Shown: positions 6,930 through 16,430 of the stretch, piece by piece
How positions within the stretch are numbered: position 1 is the stretch's first letter
How the letters are laid out: every line of letters begins with the position of its first letter
Origin: Bacillota bacterium
GTDB taxonomy: Bacteria > Bacillota > Clostridia > Lachnospirales > Lachnospiraceae
Direction: 5' to 3'
DNA length: 64,000 bases
Assembly (NCBI GenBank): GCA_023439505.1
Contig: JAEXNR010000046.1
Span: 12,501 to 76,500, forward strand
Position numbers and translations under genes: made by a program
Notes under the pieces: model-generated
Database searches by the model: none
Seen by the model: the letters and a program-made list of their open reading frames with translations, nothing else
Told to the model about the DNA's origin: nothing

Positions 6930-8363
6930 ATGCTTTATAGAGTAAAGGACTATATCAGACAAAACAATATGATAGAGCAAGGGGATCGGATCGTGGTGGG
7001 AGTATCAGGAGGGGCGGATTCTATCTGCCTTTTGGATCTTCTGCAGGAGATCTGTGGTTCTTATCAGGCAGAGCTGCTGGTCGTGCATGTAAATCATGGC
7101 ATACGGGGAGAACAAGCCGATCAGGACGAACAATTTGTTAAGAATATTTGCGAAGAGCAGGGAATTCCCTTTCACAGATTTTACTATAATGTCAGAGAGA
7201 TTGCGCAGACAGAAGGACTTACGGAAGAAGAGACGGGAAGAAATGTCCGCTATAAATCCTTTTTGGAAATATGCGGACAATTTAAGTGTAATAAGATCGC
7301 AATTGCACATAATAGAAACGATAATGCCGAAACCATATTGTTTCATATGTTTCGCGGAAGCGGATCAAAAGGTCTCGCGGGAATTGATCCTGTCCGTGAG
7401 GTGACAGCAGGAGTGCACACAGTAAAGATCATACGTCCGCTTCTTGAAATGCAGCGATGGGAAATAGAAGCGTATCTTAGAGAACGTCAAATCACTTACC
7501 GGACAGATGCGACTAACCTGACAGAAGACTATGCCAGAAATAAAATCCGAAGAAGAATCTTATCTTATGCCCAGCAAGAAATTAATACTAATACAATACA
7601 GCATATTACGGATGCAGCATATCATATTAGAGAGATGGATTTATTTATTGAGAAACAGGTAAAGGAGCGGTTTTTAGAGCTGGTTATGCAGAGGGAGGAT
7701 TGCTATTTCTTCTCGGTATGCCGGATGCGGCAGGAGGAGATGATAATCCAGAAGGGTATTTTGCGTCTTATTCTCGCCCGTCTGGCAGGGGGGCTCAAGG
7801 ATCTTGAGTCAAAGCATGTGGAACAAATCCTGTCCTTATATGAGAAGCAGGTGGGAAGATATCTGAATCTGCCTTATGGTATCATTGCGAAAAGAGATTA
7901 TGAAAATATTCTGATTTATCTGAAAGGAGAGGACCCTTTTGAGCTACAGGAGAAGGAAGATCAGAAACCGATTCTCTTAACCATACCGGGGAAACATTAC
8001 TTATCCCGCATAGGAAAGGTATTGATTGCAGAAATCATCTATGAAAAAATTGAAACTATTCCGAAAAACAGTTGTACGAAATGGTTTGATTATGATAAAA
8101 TAGAGAATGCTGTTGTAATAAGAACCCGAAGAGCCGGTGATTATATTCAGATTAATCAATCCGGCGGAAGGAAGAAATTAAAGGATTATTTTATTGATCA
8201 GAAAGTTCCTGTGAAGGAGCGGTCGAATCGACTCTTACTAACCGATGGCAGCCACGTTATATGGATTCTGGGAGAGGAGAGCCGGATTAGTGAGAGATAT
8301 AAGGTAGATGATTCTACGGATAAGATACTTTTGATGAAATTGATCGATATGGAGGAAATTTAA
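6930..8363 (+). CDS. tilS: tRNA(Ile) lysidine synthase TilS
   Basis: TilS ligates lysine to C34 of tRNA-Ile(CAU) with ATP, so that it reads AUA. The 477-residue protein has the PP-loop motif SGGADS at residues 26-31 in an N-terminal nucleotide-binding domain. A conserved HNRNDNAETIL segment follows near residue 126. A C-terminal TilS substrate-binding domain has the signature RTRRAGD near 394. It is essential in most bacteria. The ATG at 6930 follows AAAGGAC. It is nearly contiguous with hpt, and the order tilS-hpt-ftsH is conserved across Firmicutes. Confidence 0.95.
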   Translation: MLYRVKDYIRQNNMIEQGDRIVVGVSGGADSICLLDLLQEICGSYQAELLVVHVNHGIRGEQADQDEQFVKNICEEQGIPFHRFYYNVREIAQTEGLTEEETGRNVRYKSFLEICGQFKCNKIAIAHNRNDNAETILFHMFRGSGSKGLAGIDPVREVTAGVHTVKIIRPLLEMQRWEIEAYLRERQITYRTDATNLTEDYARNKIRRRILSYAQQEINTNTIQHITDAAYHIREMDLFIEKQVKERFLELVMQREDCYFFSVCRMRQEEMIIQKGILRLILARLAGGLKDLESKHVEQILSLYEKQVGRYLNLPYGIIAKRDYENILIYLKGEDPFELQEKEDQKPILLTIPGKHYLSRIGKVLIAEIIYEKIETIPKNSCTKWFDYDKIENAVVIRTRRAGDYIQINQSGGRKKLKDYFIDQKVPVKERSNRLLLTDGSHVIWILGEESRISERYKVDDSTDKILLMKLIDMEEI

Positions 8364-8364
8364 A

Positions 8365-8883
8365 GTGGCAGAAAAGGTAAAGGAATTAATCACAGAGGCA
8401 CAAGTGAATGAGCGCATAAGAGAACTGGCAGAAGAAATCAGTAGAGATTATGAGGGAAAAAGCATATTGCTTCTCTGTATATTAAAGGGAAGTGTATTCT
8501 TTTGCTGTGATCTTGCAAAAAGGATGACAATACCGGTGACCTTGGATTTTATGTCGGTATCAAGCTATGGAAATGAGACGGTAAGTTCAGGAAGAGTAAG
8601 AATTCTAAAAGACCTGGATGAGTCAATTCAGGGAAAGAATGTATTGATTGTAGAGGATATTATTGATTCCGGCAGGACGCTGGCATATTTAAAGGATTTA
8701 TTGGAAAGCAGAGCCCCGCAGAGTATGGCGATCTGTACGCTGTTAGATAAACCGGAGCGAAGGGTAACAGATGTGGACGTGAAATATGTCGGATTCGAGA
8801 TACCGGATAAATTTGTAGTCGGATATGGACTGGATTATGATCAAAATTATAGAAATTTGCCTTATGTTGGTGTTATAGAATAA
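8365..8883 (+). CDS. hpt: Hypoxanthine phosphoribosyltransferase, GTG start
   Basis: The enzyme salvages hypoxanthine and guanine to IMP and GMP using PRPP. The 172-residue protein has the PRPP-binding signature EDIIDSGRT at 97-105, the flexible-loop region SVSSYG near 64 and a C-terminal FVVGYGLDYDQ active-site segment near 151. The start is GTG one base after the tilS stop, with GGAGG nine bases upstream inside tilS, so translation is coupled. Length is normal for bacterial HPRT. Confidence 0.95.
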   Translation: MAEKVKELITEAQVNERIRELAEEISRDYEGKSILLLCILKGSVFFCCDLAKRMTIPVTLDFMSVSSYGNETVSSGRVRILKDLDESIQGKNVLIVEDIIDSGRTLAYLKDLLESRAPQSMAICTLLDKPERRVTDVDVKYVGFEIPDKFVVGYGLDYDQNYRNLPYVGVIE

Positions 8884-8935
8884 CTTACTCTCATATAAGG
8901 TTAATATAGAGAAAAGCGATTAAGGAGGTTGTTCA

Positions 8936-10777
8936 GTGAGAAAACAGATAAAAGGATATGGGTTTTATATCATCATCATATGTATAGTGGGTTTGGCAGT
9001 TTTTCTCTCCAATACAATAGAATATAATAACCCCGATGCCTATACGATGCAGCGTTTTACCAGTGACGTTGAGAATAATAAGATTCAGTATCTAGAAATA
9101 TATCAGAATCAGGAGCCTCCGACGGGAGAAGTGAAGGTAACCTTTACCGATGATAAAAAAGACAGCTTTTATGTTTCTGATGTAAGAGAAATAGAGGATA
9201 TAGCAAAAAGTGCGAATCTGGCCTATGAGATGCACAATATTTCCAAACCAAGCTGGTTTTTAACAACAGTACTCCCTTATGTACTGCTATTTGTAATTAT
9301 TCTTGTATTTTTCTCCTTCCTTACCAATCAGGCTTCTGTAGGAGGGGGTAACAGCAAAGTGATGAACTTTGGTAAAAGCCGCGCTAAGATGACTACAGAT
9401 GAGAATAAGAATACGACCTTTAAAAATGTTGCCGGTCTGGATGAAGAAAAGGAAGAACTGAAGGAAATTGTAGATTTCTTAAAAAGTCCCAAAAAATATA
9501 TTGCAGTAGGTGCCAGAATTCCCAAGGGAGTCCTTTTGGTCGGACCTCCGGGAACAGGTAAAACCCTTCTTGCCAAGGCAGTGGCAGGAGAGGCAGGCGT
9601 GCCGTTCTTTTCTATCTCCGGTTCCGACTTCGTGGAGATGTTTGTTGGTGTCGGTGCCTCCAGAGTAAGGGATTTATTCGAAGAAGCAAAGAAAAATTCA
9701 CCATGTATTGTCTTTATTGATGAAATAGATGCCGTGGCAAGAAGAAGAGGAACCGGTATGGGCGGCGGACATGATGAAAGAGAACAGACATTAAATCAAT
9801 TATTGGTTGAAATGGATGGTTTTGGAGTGAATGAGGGAATCATCGTTATGGCTGCAACCAATCGTGTGGATATTCTGGATCCTGCAATCTTAAGACCGGG
9901 TCGCTTTGACCGCAAGGTGACCGTCGGACGGCCGGACGTAAAAGGAAGAGAAGAAATTCTTCAGGTGCATGCGAAGGGTAAGCCACTAGGCGATGATGTG
10001 GACTTAAAACAGGTTGCCCAGACAACCGCAGGATTTACCGGTGCGGATCTGGAGAACCTCTTAAATGAAGCTGCAATCGGTGCGGCTAGAGATAACCGGA
10101 GTTTCTTAAACGGCGAAGATATTAAGAAAGCCTTTATCAAGGTTGGCATTGGTACAGAGAAGAAGAGCAAGGTCATCACTGAAAAAGAGAAAAAAATCAC
10201 GGCATACCATGAAGCGGGGCATGCGATTTTGTTCCATGTTTTACCTGATGTTGGACCTGTTTACACCATATCCATTATTCCTACAGGGAATGGCGCCGCA
10301 GGATTTACCATGCCGCTTCCGGAGAAGGATGAGATGTTCCATACCAAGGGCAGAATGAAACAGGAGATTATTGTTGATCTGGGAGGAAGAGCGGCAGAAG
10401 AGCTGATTCTGGAGGATATCACCACCGGTGCTTCTCAGGACATCAAGGTTGCTACAAAGACGGCGAGAGCAATGATCACCAGATACGGATTTTCTGATGC
10501 AGTCGGTATGGTGAATTATGATAATGACGATGACGAAGTGTTTATCGGAAGAGATCTGGCACATACAAGAAGCTACAGTGAGAATGTTGCCAATAAGATC
10601 GATGAAGAGGTAAGATCCATCATAGATGAGTGTTATAGCGAGGCAAAGAGGATACTGGTGGAGAATAAAAATATTCTGGAGAAATGTGCTGCGTTATTAA
10701 TCCAAAAGGAAAGAATCAGCAGGGAAGAATTCGAAGAATTGTTTGATGACAAAACAACAGAGGGTGCATTGATATAA
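8936..10777 (+). CDS. ftsH: ATP-dependent zinc metalloprotease FtsH, GTG start
   Basis: FtsH is a hexameric membrane AAA+ protease that degrades misfolded membrane proteins and regulators. The 613-residue protein has two membrane helices (about 7-25 and 106-127) flanking an external domain. Walker A is GPPGTGKT at 203-210, Walker B is IVFIDEIDAV, and the SRH arginines lie in RPGRFDR. The zinc site is HEAGH at 425-429 with a third ligand Asp near 502. The start is GTG with an AAGGAGG site; no better ATG exists near the first helix. A terminator follows at 10966. Confidence 0.96.
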   Translation: MRKQIKGYGFYIIIICIVGLAVFLSNTIEYNNPDAYTMQRFTSDVENNKIQYLEIYQNQEPPTGEVKVTFTDDKKDSFYVSDVREIEDIAKSANLAYEMHNISKPSWFLTTVLPYVLLFVIILVFFSFLTNQASVGGGNSKVMNFGKSRAKMTTDENKNTTFKNVAGLDEEKEELKEIVDFLKSPKKYIAVGARIPKGVLLVGPPGTGKTLLAKAVAGEAGVPFFSISGSDFVEMFVGVGASRVRDLFEEAKKNSPCIVFIDEIDAVARRRGTGMGGGHDEREQTLNQLLVEMDGFGVNEGIIVMAATNRVDILDPAILRPGRFDRKVTVGRPDVKGREEILQVHAKGKPLGDDVDLKQVAQTTAGFTGADLENLLNEAAIGAARDNRSFLNGEDIKKAFIKVGIGTEKKSKVITEKEKKITAYHEAGHAILFHVLPDVGPVYTISIIPTGNGAAGFTMPLPEKDEMFHTKGRMKQEIIVDLGGRAAEELILEDITTGASQDIKVATKTARAMITRYGFSDAVGMVNYDNDDDEVFIGRDLAHTRSYSENVANKIDEEVRSIIDECYSEAKRILVENKNILEKCAALLIQKERISREEFEELFDDKTTEGALI

Positions 10778-10965
10778 ATAGACAGATTGATATAGGGCAG
10801 TCGGAAAAAGCAAAATTCAGCTTGTGCATTATAACGAAAAAATTAGTAGAAATTTGTAATGTTTGTGCACACTTATAATCGATACCATGCTATACTATCA
10901 ATGTAAACCCCAATACATTATATAGTTTTTGCTACACCCCCATAAGTAACAAAAATACCTTCTCC

Positions 10966-10994
10966 AAAAAGGACAGCTGATCACTGTCCTTTTT
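10966..10994 (+). terminator. Intrinsic terminator after ftsH
   Basis: AAAAAGGACAG pairs with CTGTCCTTTTT around a seven-base loop. The 190 bases between ftsH and this hairpin contain TATAAT-like motifs but nothing assignable. Confidence 0.85.
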
Positions 10995-11028
10995 ACGTTG
11001 TATTAATTTGAACCTTTTGATATGAAAA

Positions 11029-11066
11029 AAAGAACTGTCATTCATCGATGGACAGTTCTTTCTTTT
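11029..11066 (+). terminator. Second hairpin with T-rich tail
   Basis: AAAGAACTGTC at 11029-11039 pairs with GACAGTTCTTT at 11051-11061 and is followed by CTTTTTC. It may be a second terminator in tandem with the one at 10966. Confidence 0.6.
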
Positions 11067-11202
11067 TCTTATGCATGTAAAAATCGGCAGGTCTGTATTC
11101 TTAATTCCATGCGATTTACAACGATATAATCGAAGGATGTTGTGTAAATACTGTTTAAAAGAAGATGGAATCATTCTATCACCCGGAAAGGAATCGTTGG
11201 AC

Positions 11203-11631
11203 ATGTTATTGCTTTATAATCGATTTTTACAATATACGTTATTATTTTTTGTCGGCGGTTTTTCCTATGGAGGAATTGAAATCCTGTTTCGAGGGCATTC
11301 CCATATCTCCATGTTTATCGCCGGCGGCATCTGTTTTATTTTGATCGGCCTTCTGAATGAGAGCTATTTTGTGCATATGTCACTGATCAGTCAGATGGTG
11401 ATATCGGCAGGTATCATCACCGGGGTAGAATTTGTAACCGGTTTGATTGTTAATGTGTGGCTTGGCCTTAACGTATGGGACTATTCATCTGAACCCTATA
11501 ATATTTTGGGACAGGTTTGTCTGCTATATACGAACCTCTGGTTTTTGTTATCCCTTTTTGCCATTTTACTGGATGATTATCTAAGATATCTGATCCTAAA
11601 AGAAGAAAAGCCGCATTACCGAATCTTCTAA
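11203..11631 (+). CDS. Small integral membrane protein (ABC-transporter type IV / CmpB-like)
   Basis: The 142-residue protein has four or five hydrophobic helices (about residues 8-30, 35-52, 60-85 and 105-125). It resembles the putative ABC-transporter type IV family, with the motif GLNVWDYS, common in Lachnospiraceae. Its function is unknown. The open frame extends back to an ATG at 11071, but that start lies four bases after a terminator-like hairpin and lacks a ribosome site. The ATG at 11203, after GGAAAGGA, begins right before the first helix and is preferred. The stop overlaps by four bases the stop of the convergent gene. Confidence 0.6.
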   Translation: MLLLYNRFLQYTLLFFVGGFSYGGIEILFRGHSHISMFIAGGICFILIGLLNESYFVHMSLISQMVISAGIITGVEFVTGLIVNVWLGLNVWDYSSEPYNILGQVCLLYTNLWFLLSLFAILLDDYLRYLILKEEKPHYRIF

Positions 11632-12515
11632 GGAATCAGGACACAATATTTATTTAACAGAAGGTAAGGATGATAAGATAGCTTGGAGGTACGCAGACCT
11701 TCATCACCCACGTCCTCCTCGCGGTTGATATATTTGATATCTTCTGTGACGGTATGCTGTGCGAATTCTTTTACAATCATCTGGTAAGCGCCATGGAAAT
11801 TGCGGTCTGCCTTTTCAATATGGCAATATAAGGTATCGTTAATAACCTCTCCCACAGACATGGCTACAATCTGATCATTAACTTCTAAAAAACCCCCGGG
11901 AAGCCGAAACTTCTCCAGGAAGGGCATCAACTCAAGTGCTCTTCTTAATTCCTCCTGCGCAAGAGATTCCTCTTTCACATGGTTGGCCTGATAATCAAAC
12001 AAAAATGCGGTGACCCGGTCCAGATTGTCAGGGGTAATCGTCTGATACTTATAGTCAGGATAAAGGGATTTAAACTTATTGATATGATTTCTCTGACCGC
12101 TGTAACGTCTTCCTGCCATTTGGGATAAATCCTCCGACAGGTACAAATAGTCCGCCCAGTCACGGCTTGGTGCACCGGGTATTTTGCCCTGATACTGGTC
12201 AGTAAGAATAGGCAGAGCTTCATCCGGTACGGTGCAAAACCATAGGGGAATGTTTTGGTGCAAACAGTATTCTTTCAAATTATCCATTGCTTTCGGCAAA
12301 GATCCGCTTCCTACCGGAAGGGTAAATGAGGTTCTGTTTAAAAACTTAACCTTATAATAAATCATATCATCAACAATGGCGAAACTTGTTTCATAAAAAT
12401 CACGCCACATATACATAGCACCAATGGTATAATCACTGGTTCGACTGACTTTATATTTGAAAAAATCCGCTGCCCTTAAAATATTGGTGTCATTAATTTG
12501 TTCAAAACTCAGCAT
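11628..12515 (-). CDS. DUF2156 / phosphatidylglycerol lysyltransferase C-terminal-like protein
   Basis: The 295-residue soluble protein contains two GNAT-like halves typical of the DUF2156 family. These proteins are related to the catalytic domain of MprF, which transfers amino acids from tRNA to lipid. Landmarks are SGQRNHINKFKSLYPDY near residue 138 and GGFLEVNDQIVAMSVGE near 212. Members without membrane helices are common in Clostridia, and their substrate is unknown. The ATG at 12515 is chosen because AGGAGG lies five bases before it; an in-frame TTG at 12533 lies upstream of this site. It is convergent with the small membrane protein at 11203. Confidence 0.75.
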   Translation of the reverse strand: MLSFEQINDTNILRAADFFKYKVSRTSDYTIGAMYMWRDFYETSFAIVDDMIYYKVKFLNRTSFTLPVGSGSLPKAMDNLKEYCLHQNIPLWFCTVPDEALPILTDQYQGKIPGAPSRDWADYLYLSEDLSQMAGRRYSGQRNHINKFKSLYPDYKYQTITPDNLDRVTAFLFDYQANHVKEESLAQEELRRALELMPFLEKFRLPGGFLEVNDQIVAMSVGEVINDTLYCHIEKADRNFHGAYQMIVKEFAQHTVTEDIKYINREEDVGDEGLRTSKLSYHPYLLLNKYCVLIP

Positions 12516-12839
12516 AAGATCCTCCTGTAACAACTTAAGTTAAAGTTCACTATATCACATCAATTGATGTCTGTCTATATATTTGACTAAGAACAGAATA
12601 CACATAAACATAGTATTTGTAATTATTATGTCGCTACCCTGATTACTTCTCACGCCTCATTCAAGCCATTGTACCTCATTATTATGTGGGGAGTGACAGT
12701 AACCTATCCAGCATCGTGAAGATAGTTAGATAAAATTTTATGTAGAAGTATAGGATCGATTTATGGTAAAATCATATTAGGATGGACAAAGTGGGTTAAC
12801 AATATCTCAGTAACAAAGTAAGAGAGGACTTTAATTCGT
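12516..12839. other. Divergent intergenic region, partly repeated
   Basis: No gene is seen here. The 5' regions of the DUF2156 gene and the radical SAM gene share this spacer. A possible -10 box TAAAAT lies near 12767. The stretch at 12676-12704 (core TCATTATTATGTGGGGAGTGA, one base variable) recurs at 28186-28215. Confidence 0.4.
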
Positions 12840-14588
12840 ATGAAACTTTTATTGACAGCTTTGAATGCAAAATACATTCACTCCAATCTGGCACTGCATT
12901 ACTTAAAAGCTTTTGCCGGTAAATACAGGGAATCGATCGGGATAAAAGAATATACCATTAATCATAGTATGCCGGAAATCCTTAAGGGTATCTATAAAGA
13001 ACGGGCAGATATTGTGGCCTTCTCCTGCTATATCTGGAATATTGAAATGATTCTTCAGGTTGCGGCAGAACTAAAAAAGGTATCACCCGATATCATCATA
13101 TGGTTTGGCGGGCCGGAGGTTTCTTATGATTATGACAGAAATCTGAGAGAATATCCCTTCCTTGATGGTGTTATGATCGGAGAAGGAGAGGAAACATTCC
13201 TGGAGCTTTCCACTTATTATATGGAAGGTGGCAAAGAGCTGGATCAGATTGCCGGGATTGCCTACAAGCAAAGTGCGAAGCGTGAGAAAGATAGAGAGAA
13301 AGAAGACTCCACGATTACCAAAACATTAAATAGAAGGCTGATCTCGTTGGATGAGATTCCTTTTCCATATGATGACTTTGAGTATTTTCAAAACAAGATT
13401 ATCTATTATGAAAGCAGCAGAGGCTGTCCGTTTTCCTGCAGCTATTGTCTTTCCTCCATAGAGCGGCAGGTGCGCCTTAGAAGTCTGGAACTGGTGACAA
13501 GGGAACTGCAGATATTTCTGGAGCGGAAGGTAGCACAGGTAAAATTCGTAGACAGAACATTTAACTGCAACAAGAATCATGCCATGCAGATCTGGAACTA
13601 TATTAAAATGCATGATAATGGAGTTACCAATTTTCACTTTGAACTATCGGCGGACTTGCTGGGAGAGGAGGAACTGGAATTTCTATCCACCCTTAGACCC
13701 GGACAGGTGCAGCTTGAAATCGGCGTTCAGTCAACCAATCCAGAGACAATCAAGGCAATCCGCCGGAAAATGAATTTTGCTCAATTAAGGAGAAATGTTG
13801 AGAAGATTAATGCCGGAGGGAACATTCATCAGCATCTGGATCTGATCGCAGGACTTCCCATGGAGAATTATGAATCCTTTGGCAGATCTTTTCAAGAGGT
13901 ATATGCACTGAAGCCGGAGCAGCTTCAGCTTGGTTTTCTAAAGATACTAAAGGGTTCTCTGATGGAAGAGGAGGCGAAGAACTATGGAATCCTTTATCAG
14001 AATAAATCTCCTTATGAAGTGCTTTCAACGAACTGGCTGAGTTTTGATGAGATATTACAGATTAAAGGGATTTGTGAGATGGTGGAAGTATATTATAACA
14101 GTGGTCAGTTCCATTACTCCATACAGTATCTGGAGCATCATTTTCCCACAGGATTTGCTTTATATGAGGCGCTGAATCATTATTATGAACAGCATAATCT
14201 TTATCAGGCGGCGCATAACAGAATCAAAAGGTTTGAAATTTTACTGGATTTCTTTTGCGAAACAGTGTTACAATTAAACAGTAGTGAGCTGGAAGCAGAT
14301 AGATTGTCACTGTTTAAGGAAATCCTGCTGCTGGATTATTGTATCAGAGAAGATATCAAAAAGAGACCGGGTTTTGCAAATGCTGCCGTTGAATACAAAA
14401 AATTGATTGACCAGTTCGATGCCGCAGGAATAAGCCGTAAAAATTCGCATATAGAACATTTCAGTTTCGACGTACTGCTATCCAGCAAAACTGGAAGAGC
14501 GGTACGAAAGGAGCAGAATATATTATTTGATTACAGCAGGAGAGATCCGTTAAACAAAGCGGCCAACATGGTAATTGCAGAGATTTAA
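12840..14588 (+). CDS. B12-binding-type radical SAM protein (DUF4080)
   Basis: The 582-residue protein has an N-terminal Rossmann-like cobalamin-binding-type domain (residues 1-140, WFGGPEVSYD near 88). A radical SAM TIM barrel follows with the cluster motif C196-x3-C200-x2-C203 (GCPFSCSYC), and a C-terminal DUF4080-type domain is seen. Such enzymes use SAM and often cobalamin for methylation or C-C bond chemistry; the substrate is unknown. No DxHxxG cobalamin loop was noticed in the N-terminal domain, so B12 binding is not assured. It lies upstream of nth with 38 bases between. Confidence 0.85.
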   Translation: MKLLLTALNAKYIHSNLALHYLKAFAGKYRESIGIKEYTINHSMPEILKGIYKERADIVAFSCYIWNIEMILQVAAELKKVSPDIIIWFGGPEVSYDYDRNLREYPFLDGVMIGEGEETFLELSTYYMEGGKELDQIAGIAYKQSAKREKDREKEDSTITKTLNRRLISLDEIPFPYDDFEYFQNKIIYYESSRGCPFSCSYCLSSIERQVRLRSLELVTRELQIFLERKVAQVKFVDRTFNCNKNHAMQIWNYIKMHDNGVTNFHFELSADLLGEEELEFLSTLRPGQVQLEIGVQSTNPETIKAIRRKMNFAQLRRNVEKINAGGNIHQHLDLIAGLPMENYESFGRSFQEVYALKPEQLQLGFLKILKGSLMEEEAKNYGILYQNKSPYEVLSTNWLSFDEILQIKGICEMVEVYYNSGQFHYSIQYLEHHFPTGFALYEALNHYYEQHNLYQAAHNRIKRFEILLDFFCETVLQLNSSELEADRLSLFKEILLLDYCIREDIKKRPGFANAAVEYKKLIDQFDAAGISRKNSHIEHFSFDVLLSSKTGRAVRKEQNILFDYSRRDPLNKAANMVIAEI

Positions 14589-14626
14589 AAGGCTTTTATC
14601 CGGAGCTTATAACAGAAAGGATATTC

Positions 14627-15328
14627 ATGGCTAAGATAAGAACATCGAAAAAAGAAAGAGAGAGAATCGGGCGGATCATTCAGGCGCTGAACAAGGAATA
14701 TCAGATGGAATACCGGTGCTTTTTAAACTATGAGACGCCTTGGCAGCTGTTAATTGCTACAATACTTAGTGCCCAGTGTACTGATGAAAGAGTGAATATT
14801 GTAACAAAGGATTTGTTCAGTAAGTATCCGGATCTGGAGTCTTTTGCCAATGCTGATCCTGCTGAGCTGGAAAAAGATATTCATTCCACCGGTTTTTATA
14901 AAAATAAAGCGAAGAATATTATCGCTTGTACCCGACGCCTCCTATATGAATATGATGGAAAGGTACCGGATCGTATAGATGATCTGACCAGCCTTGCCGG
15001 TGTTGGTAGAAAAACTGCAAATGTAATACGGGGAAATATTTATCATGAACCAAGCATTGTTGTGGATACCCATGTAAAGCGTATATCGAATCGTCTGGGA
15101 TTTACAAGTCAGGAAGATCCGGAGAAAATAGAGTATGAATTAATGGAACTTCTGCCCAAAGATCAGTGGATTTTATATAATATACAGATTATAACGCTTG
15201 GCAGAACCATCTGTACTGCCCGCAATCCAAAATGCAGCGAGTGTTTTCTTCAAATGGACTGCAAGTATCTGAAGGACTTAGAAAAGAAAGGAACAGTAAC
15301 GAAAAAAATAAATGAAAAAAATAAATGA
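14627..15328 (+). CDS. nth: Endonuclease III
   Basis: Nth is a DNA glycosylase/AP lyase that removes oxidised pyrimidines. The 233-residue protein shows the helix-hairpin-helix LAGVGRKTANVI at 123-134 with the catalytic lysine K129 and the catalytic aspartate D147 (VVDTHVKR). It has the [4Fe-4S] loop C196-x6-C203-x2-C206-x5-C212. It is about 20 residues longer than E. coli Nth, with a basic Lys-rich tail. AGAAAGGA precedes the ATG. It probably shares a transcript with the radical SAM gene upstream. Confidence 0.95.
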   Translation: MAKIRTSKKERERIGRIIQALNKEYQMEYRCFLNYETPWQLLIATILSAQCTDERVNIVTKDLFSKYPDLESFANADPAELEKDIHSTGFYKNKAKNIIACTRRLLYEYDGKVPDRIDDLTSLAGVGRKTANVIRGNIYHEPSIVVDTHVKRISNRLGFTSQEDPEKIEYELMELLPKDQWILYNIQIITLGRTICTARNPKCSECFLQMDCKYLKDLEKKGTVTKKINEKNK

Positions 15329-15460
15329 AGAAAATATATAATTAGACCTTGAAGGTTTCGTAAAAATGTCATAGAATAAAGGCTGCACTTGAAAATTGAT
15401 TCAATTCTGATTGTATATTTGGGATAACAAAAAAATCATACGGATATAATAAGGTATTGA

Positions 15461-16072
15461 TTAAGAATTTTTAGTCCTTAACAAATCGGCGGTAAGGGCT
15501 TCTTTATTCAATACAGTGGTACTTGCCAACGTAGCGATTAATTCGTTGATTTTATCTGCATTTCCCATAGCCAGGTAAACAGAGGCCAGCAAACGATAGG
15601 TATTACCAACATCCGTATGACTGGAGACAGCAAACTCCAGGATGCAGGCAGCCTGTGAAAACTGACCCAGTGAGAAGTAAAGTTCACCCCATTGGTTTAA
15701 GGTACGAACCAATAAGATATAGTTGTTATCGAATTCAGAGAGAACTTTCATATTTTGTGCCCCGTATTTTAATTTCAATTCGGTATTTGTAATACCGGTT
15801 AAATTCAGAATTTTTTGGTGGGACAAGGACAGAATCTTGTCTCTGCAGGAGTTAATGGCAAAATCCCTGTGATCCTCCATAGGCAAAGTTAACAGGGGAA
15901 CGGCAATGTAATCCAGATTAGAAATATCAGCCCGGCGTGTAAGATTTGCTTTATGTTCTGTTTCCCAGAAGATATCCTTGCGAGAATTTTCTATTCGCTT
16001 TGTTCTTCTTATCTCATATTGTAGCCAAAGGCAAAACAGGATAACGATACCGACCATACCAGGGATTCTCAT
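15461..16072 (-). CDS. Membrane-anchored protein with TPR-like C-terminus, unknown function
   Basis: The 203-residue protein has one N-terminal hydrophobic helix (about residues 3-17, GMVGIVILFCLWLQY) followed by a basic stretch, so the bulk is probably cytoplasmic. The C-terminal half (LNQWGELYFSLGQFSQAACILEFAV, then LLASVYLAMGNADKINEL) looks like two tetratricopeptide-type helical hairpins, suggesting a protein-interaction role. No family name is recognised. GAAAGGTTG precedes the ATG. It is convergent with nth and divergent from the small peptide gene at 16179. Confidence 0.65.
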   Translation of the reverse strand: MRIPGMVGIVILFCLWLQYEIRRTKRIENSRKDIFWETEHKANLTRRADISNLDYIAVPLLTLPMEDHRDFAINSCRDKILSLSHQKILNLTGITNTELKLKYGAQNMKVLSEFDNNYILLVRTLNQWGELYFSLGQFSQAACILEFAVSSHTDVGNTYRLLASVYLAMGNADKINELIATLASTTVLNKEALTADLLRTKNS

Positions 16073-16178
16073 AGACTTTACAACCTTTCTTCCTTCTATA
16101 TAAATGTGGCAGAAGCATCATCTGCCGAGAAGGAGTGACTAACATATTTTTTATTATTATTAAAAAGAGGTGAATAAA

Positions 16179-16283
16179 ATGAATTTTCATAACAGTAAGT
16201 TTAAAAGAATTGTGTCAACCGTTATTATCGTTCTGGTTATTTTAGGAATGGTGGTACCTACAGTTCTGAGTTTGTTTTACTAA
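16179..16283 (+). CDS. 34-residue single-helix membrane peptide
   Basis: An ATG preceded by AGAGGTG (eight bases) opens a frame of 34 codons ending TAA. The peptide begins with a basic stretch (NFHNSKFKR) and then one hydrophobic helix (IVSTVIIVLVILGMVVPTVL) ending SLFY. The basic N-terminus and single helix resemble the DUF4044/Prli42 type of tiny membrane proteins known as stressosome anchors in Listeria, but the similarity is general. The good ribosome site and clean frame argue for a real gene. Confidence 0.6.
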   Translation: MNFHNSKFKRIVSTVIIVLVILGMVVPTVLSLFY

Positions 16284-16327
16284 ATATACATAAATTTAGC
16301 CGAGTTGTCAATGAACGAAAGATTATC

Positions 16328-16355
16328 TTGATAAATCCATGGTTTATGTTACAAT
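16328..16355 (+). promoter_or_regulatory. Sigma-A promoter for the VanW-family gene
   Basis: TTGATA at 16328-16333 and TACAAT at 16350-16355 are separated by 16 bases, 75 bases before the start codon. Confidence 0.5.
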
Positions 16356-16430
16356 AGGAAGAAGTTACATAAAAATACAGCAGATAATTTACGTGAATAT
16401 AGACAGAATCATTGAAAAGGAGGATGAATC

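Noticed and set aside
12840..14588. Considered as a magnesium-protoporphyrin cyclase (BchE)
   Set aside because: The overall plan is shared by all B12-type radical SAM proteins and the C-terminal part is of DUF4080 type; no tetrapyrrole genes are nearby.
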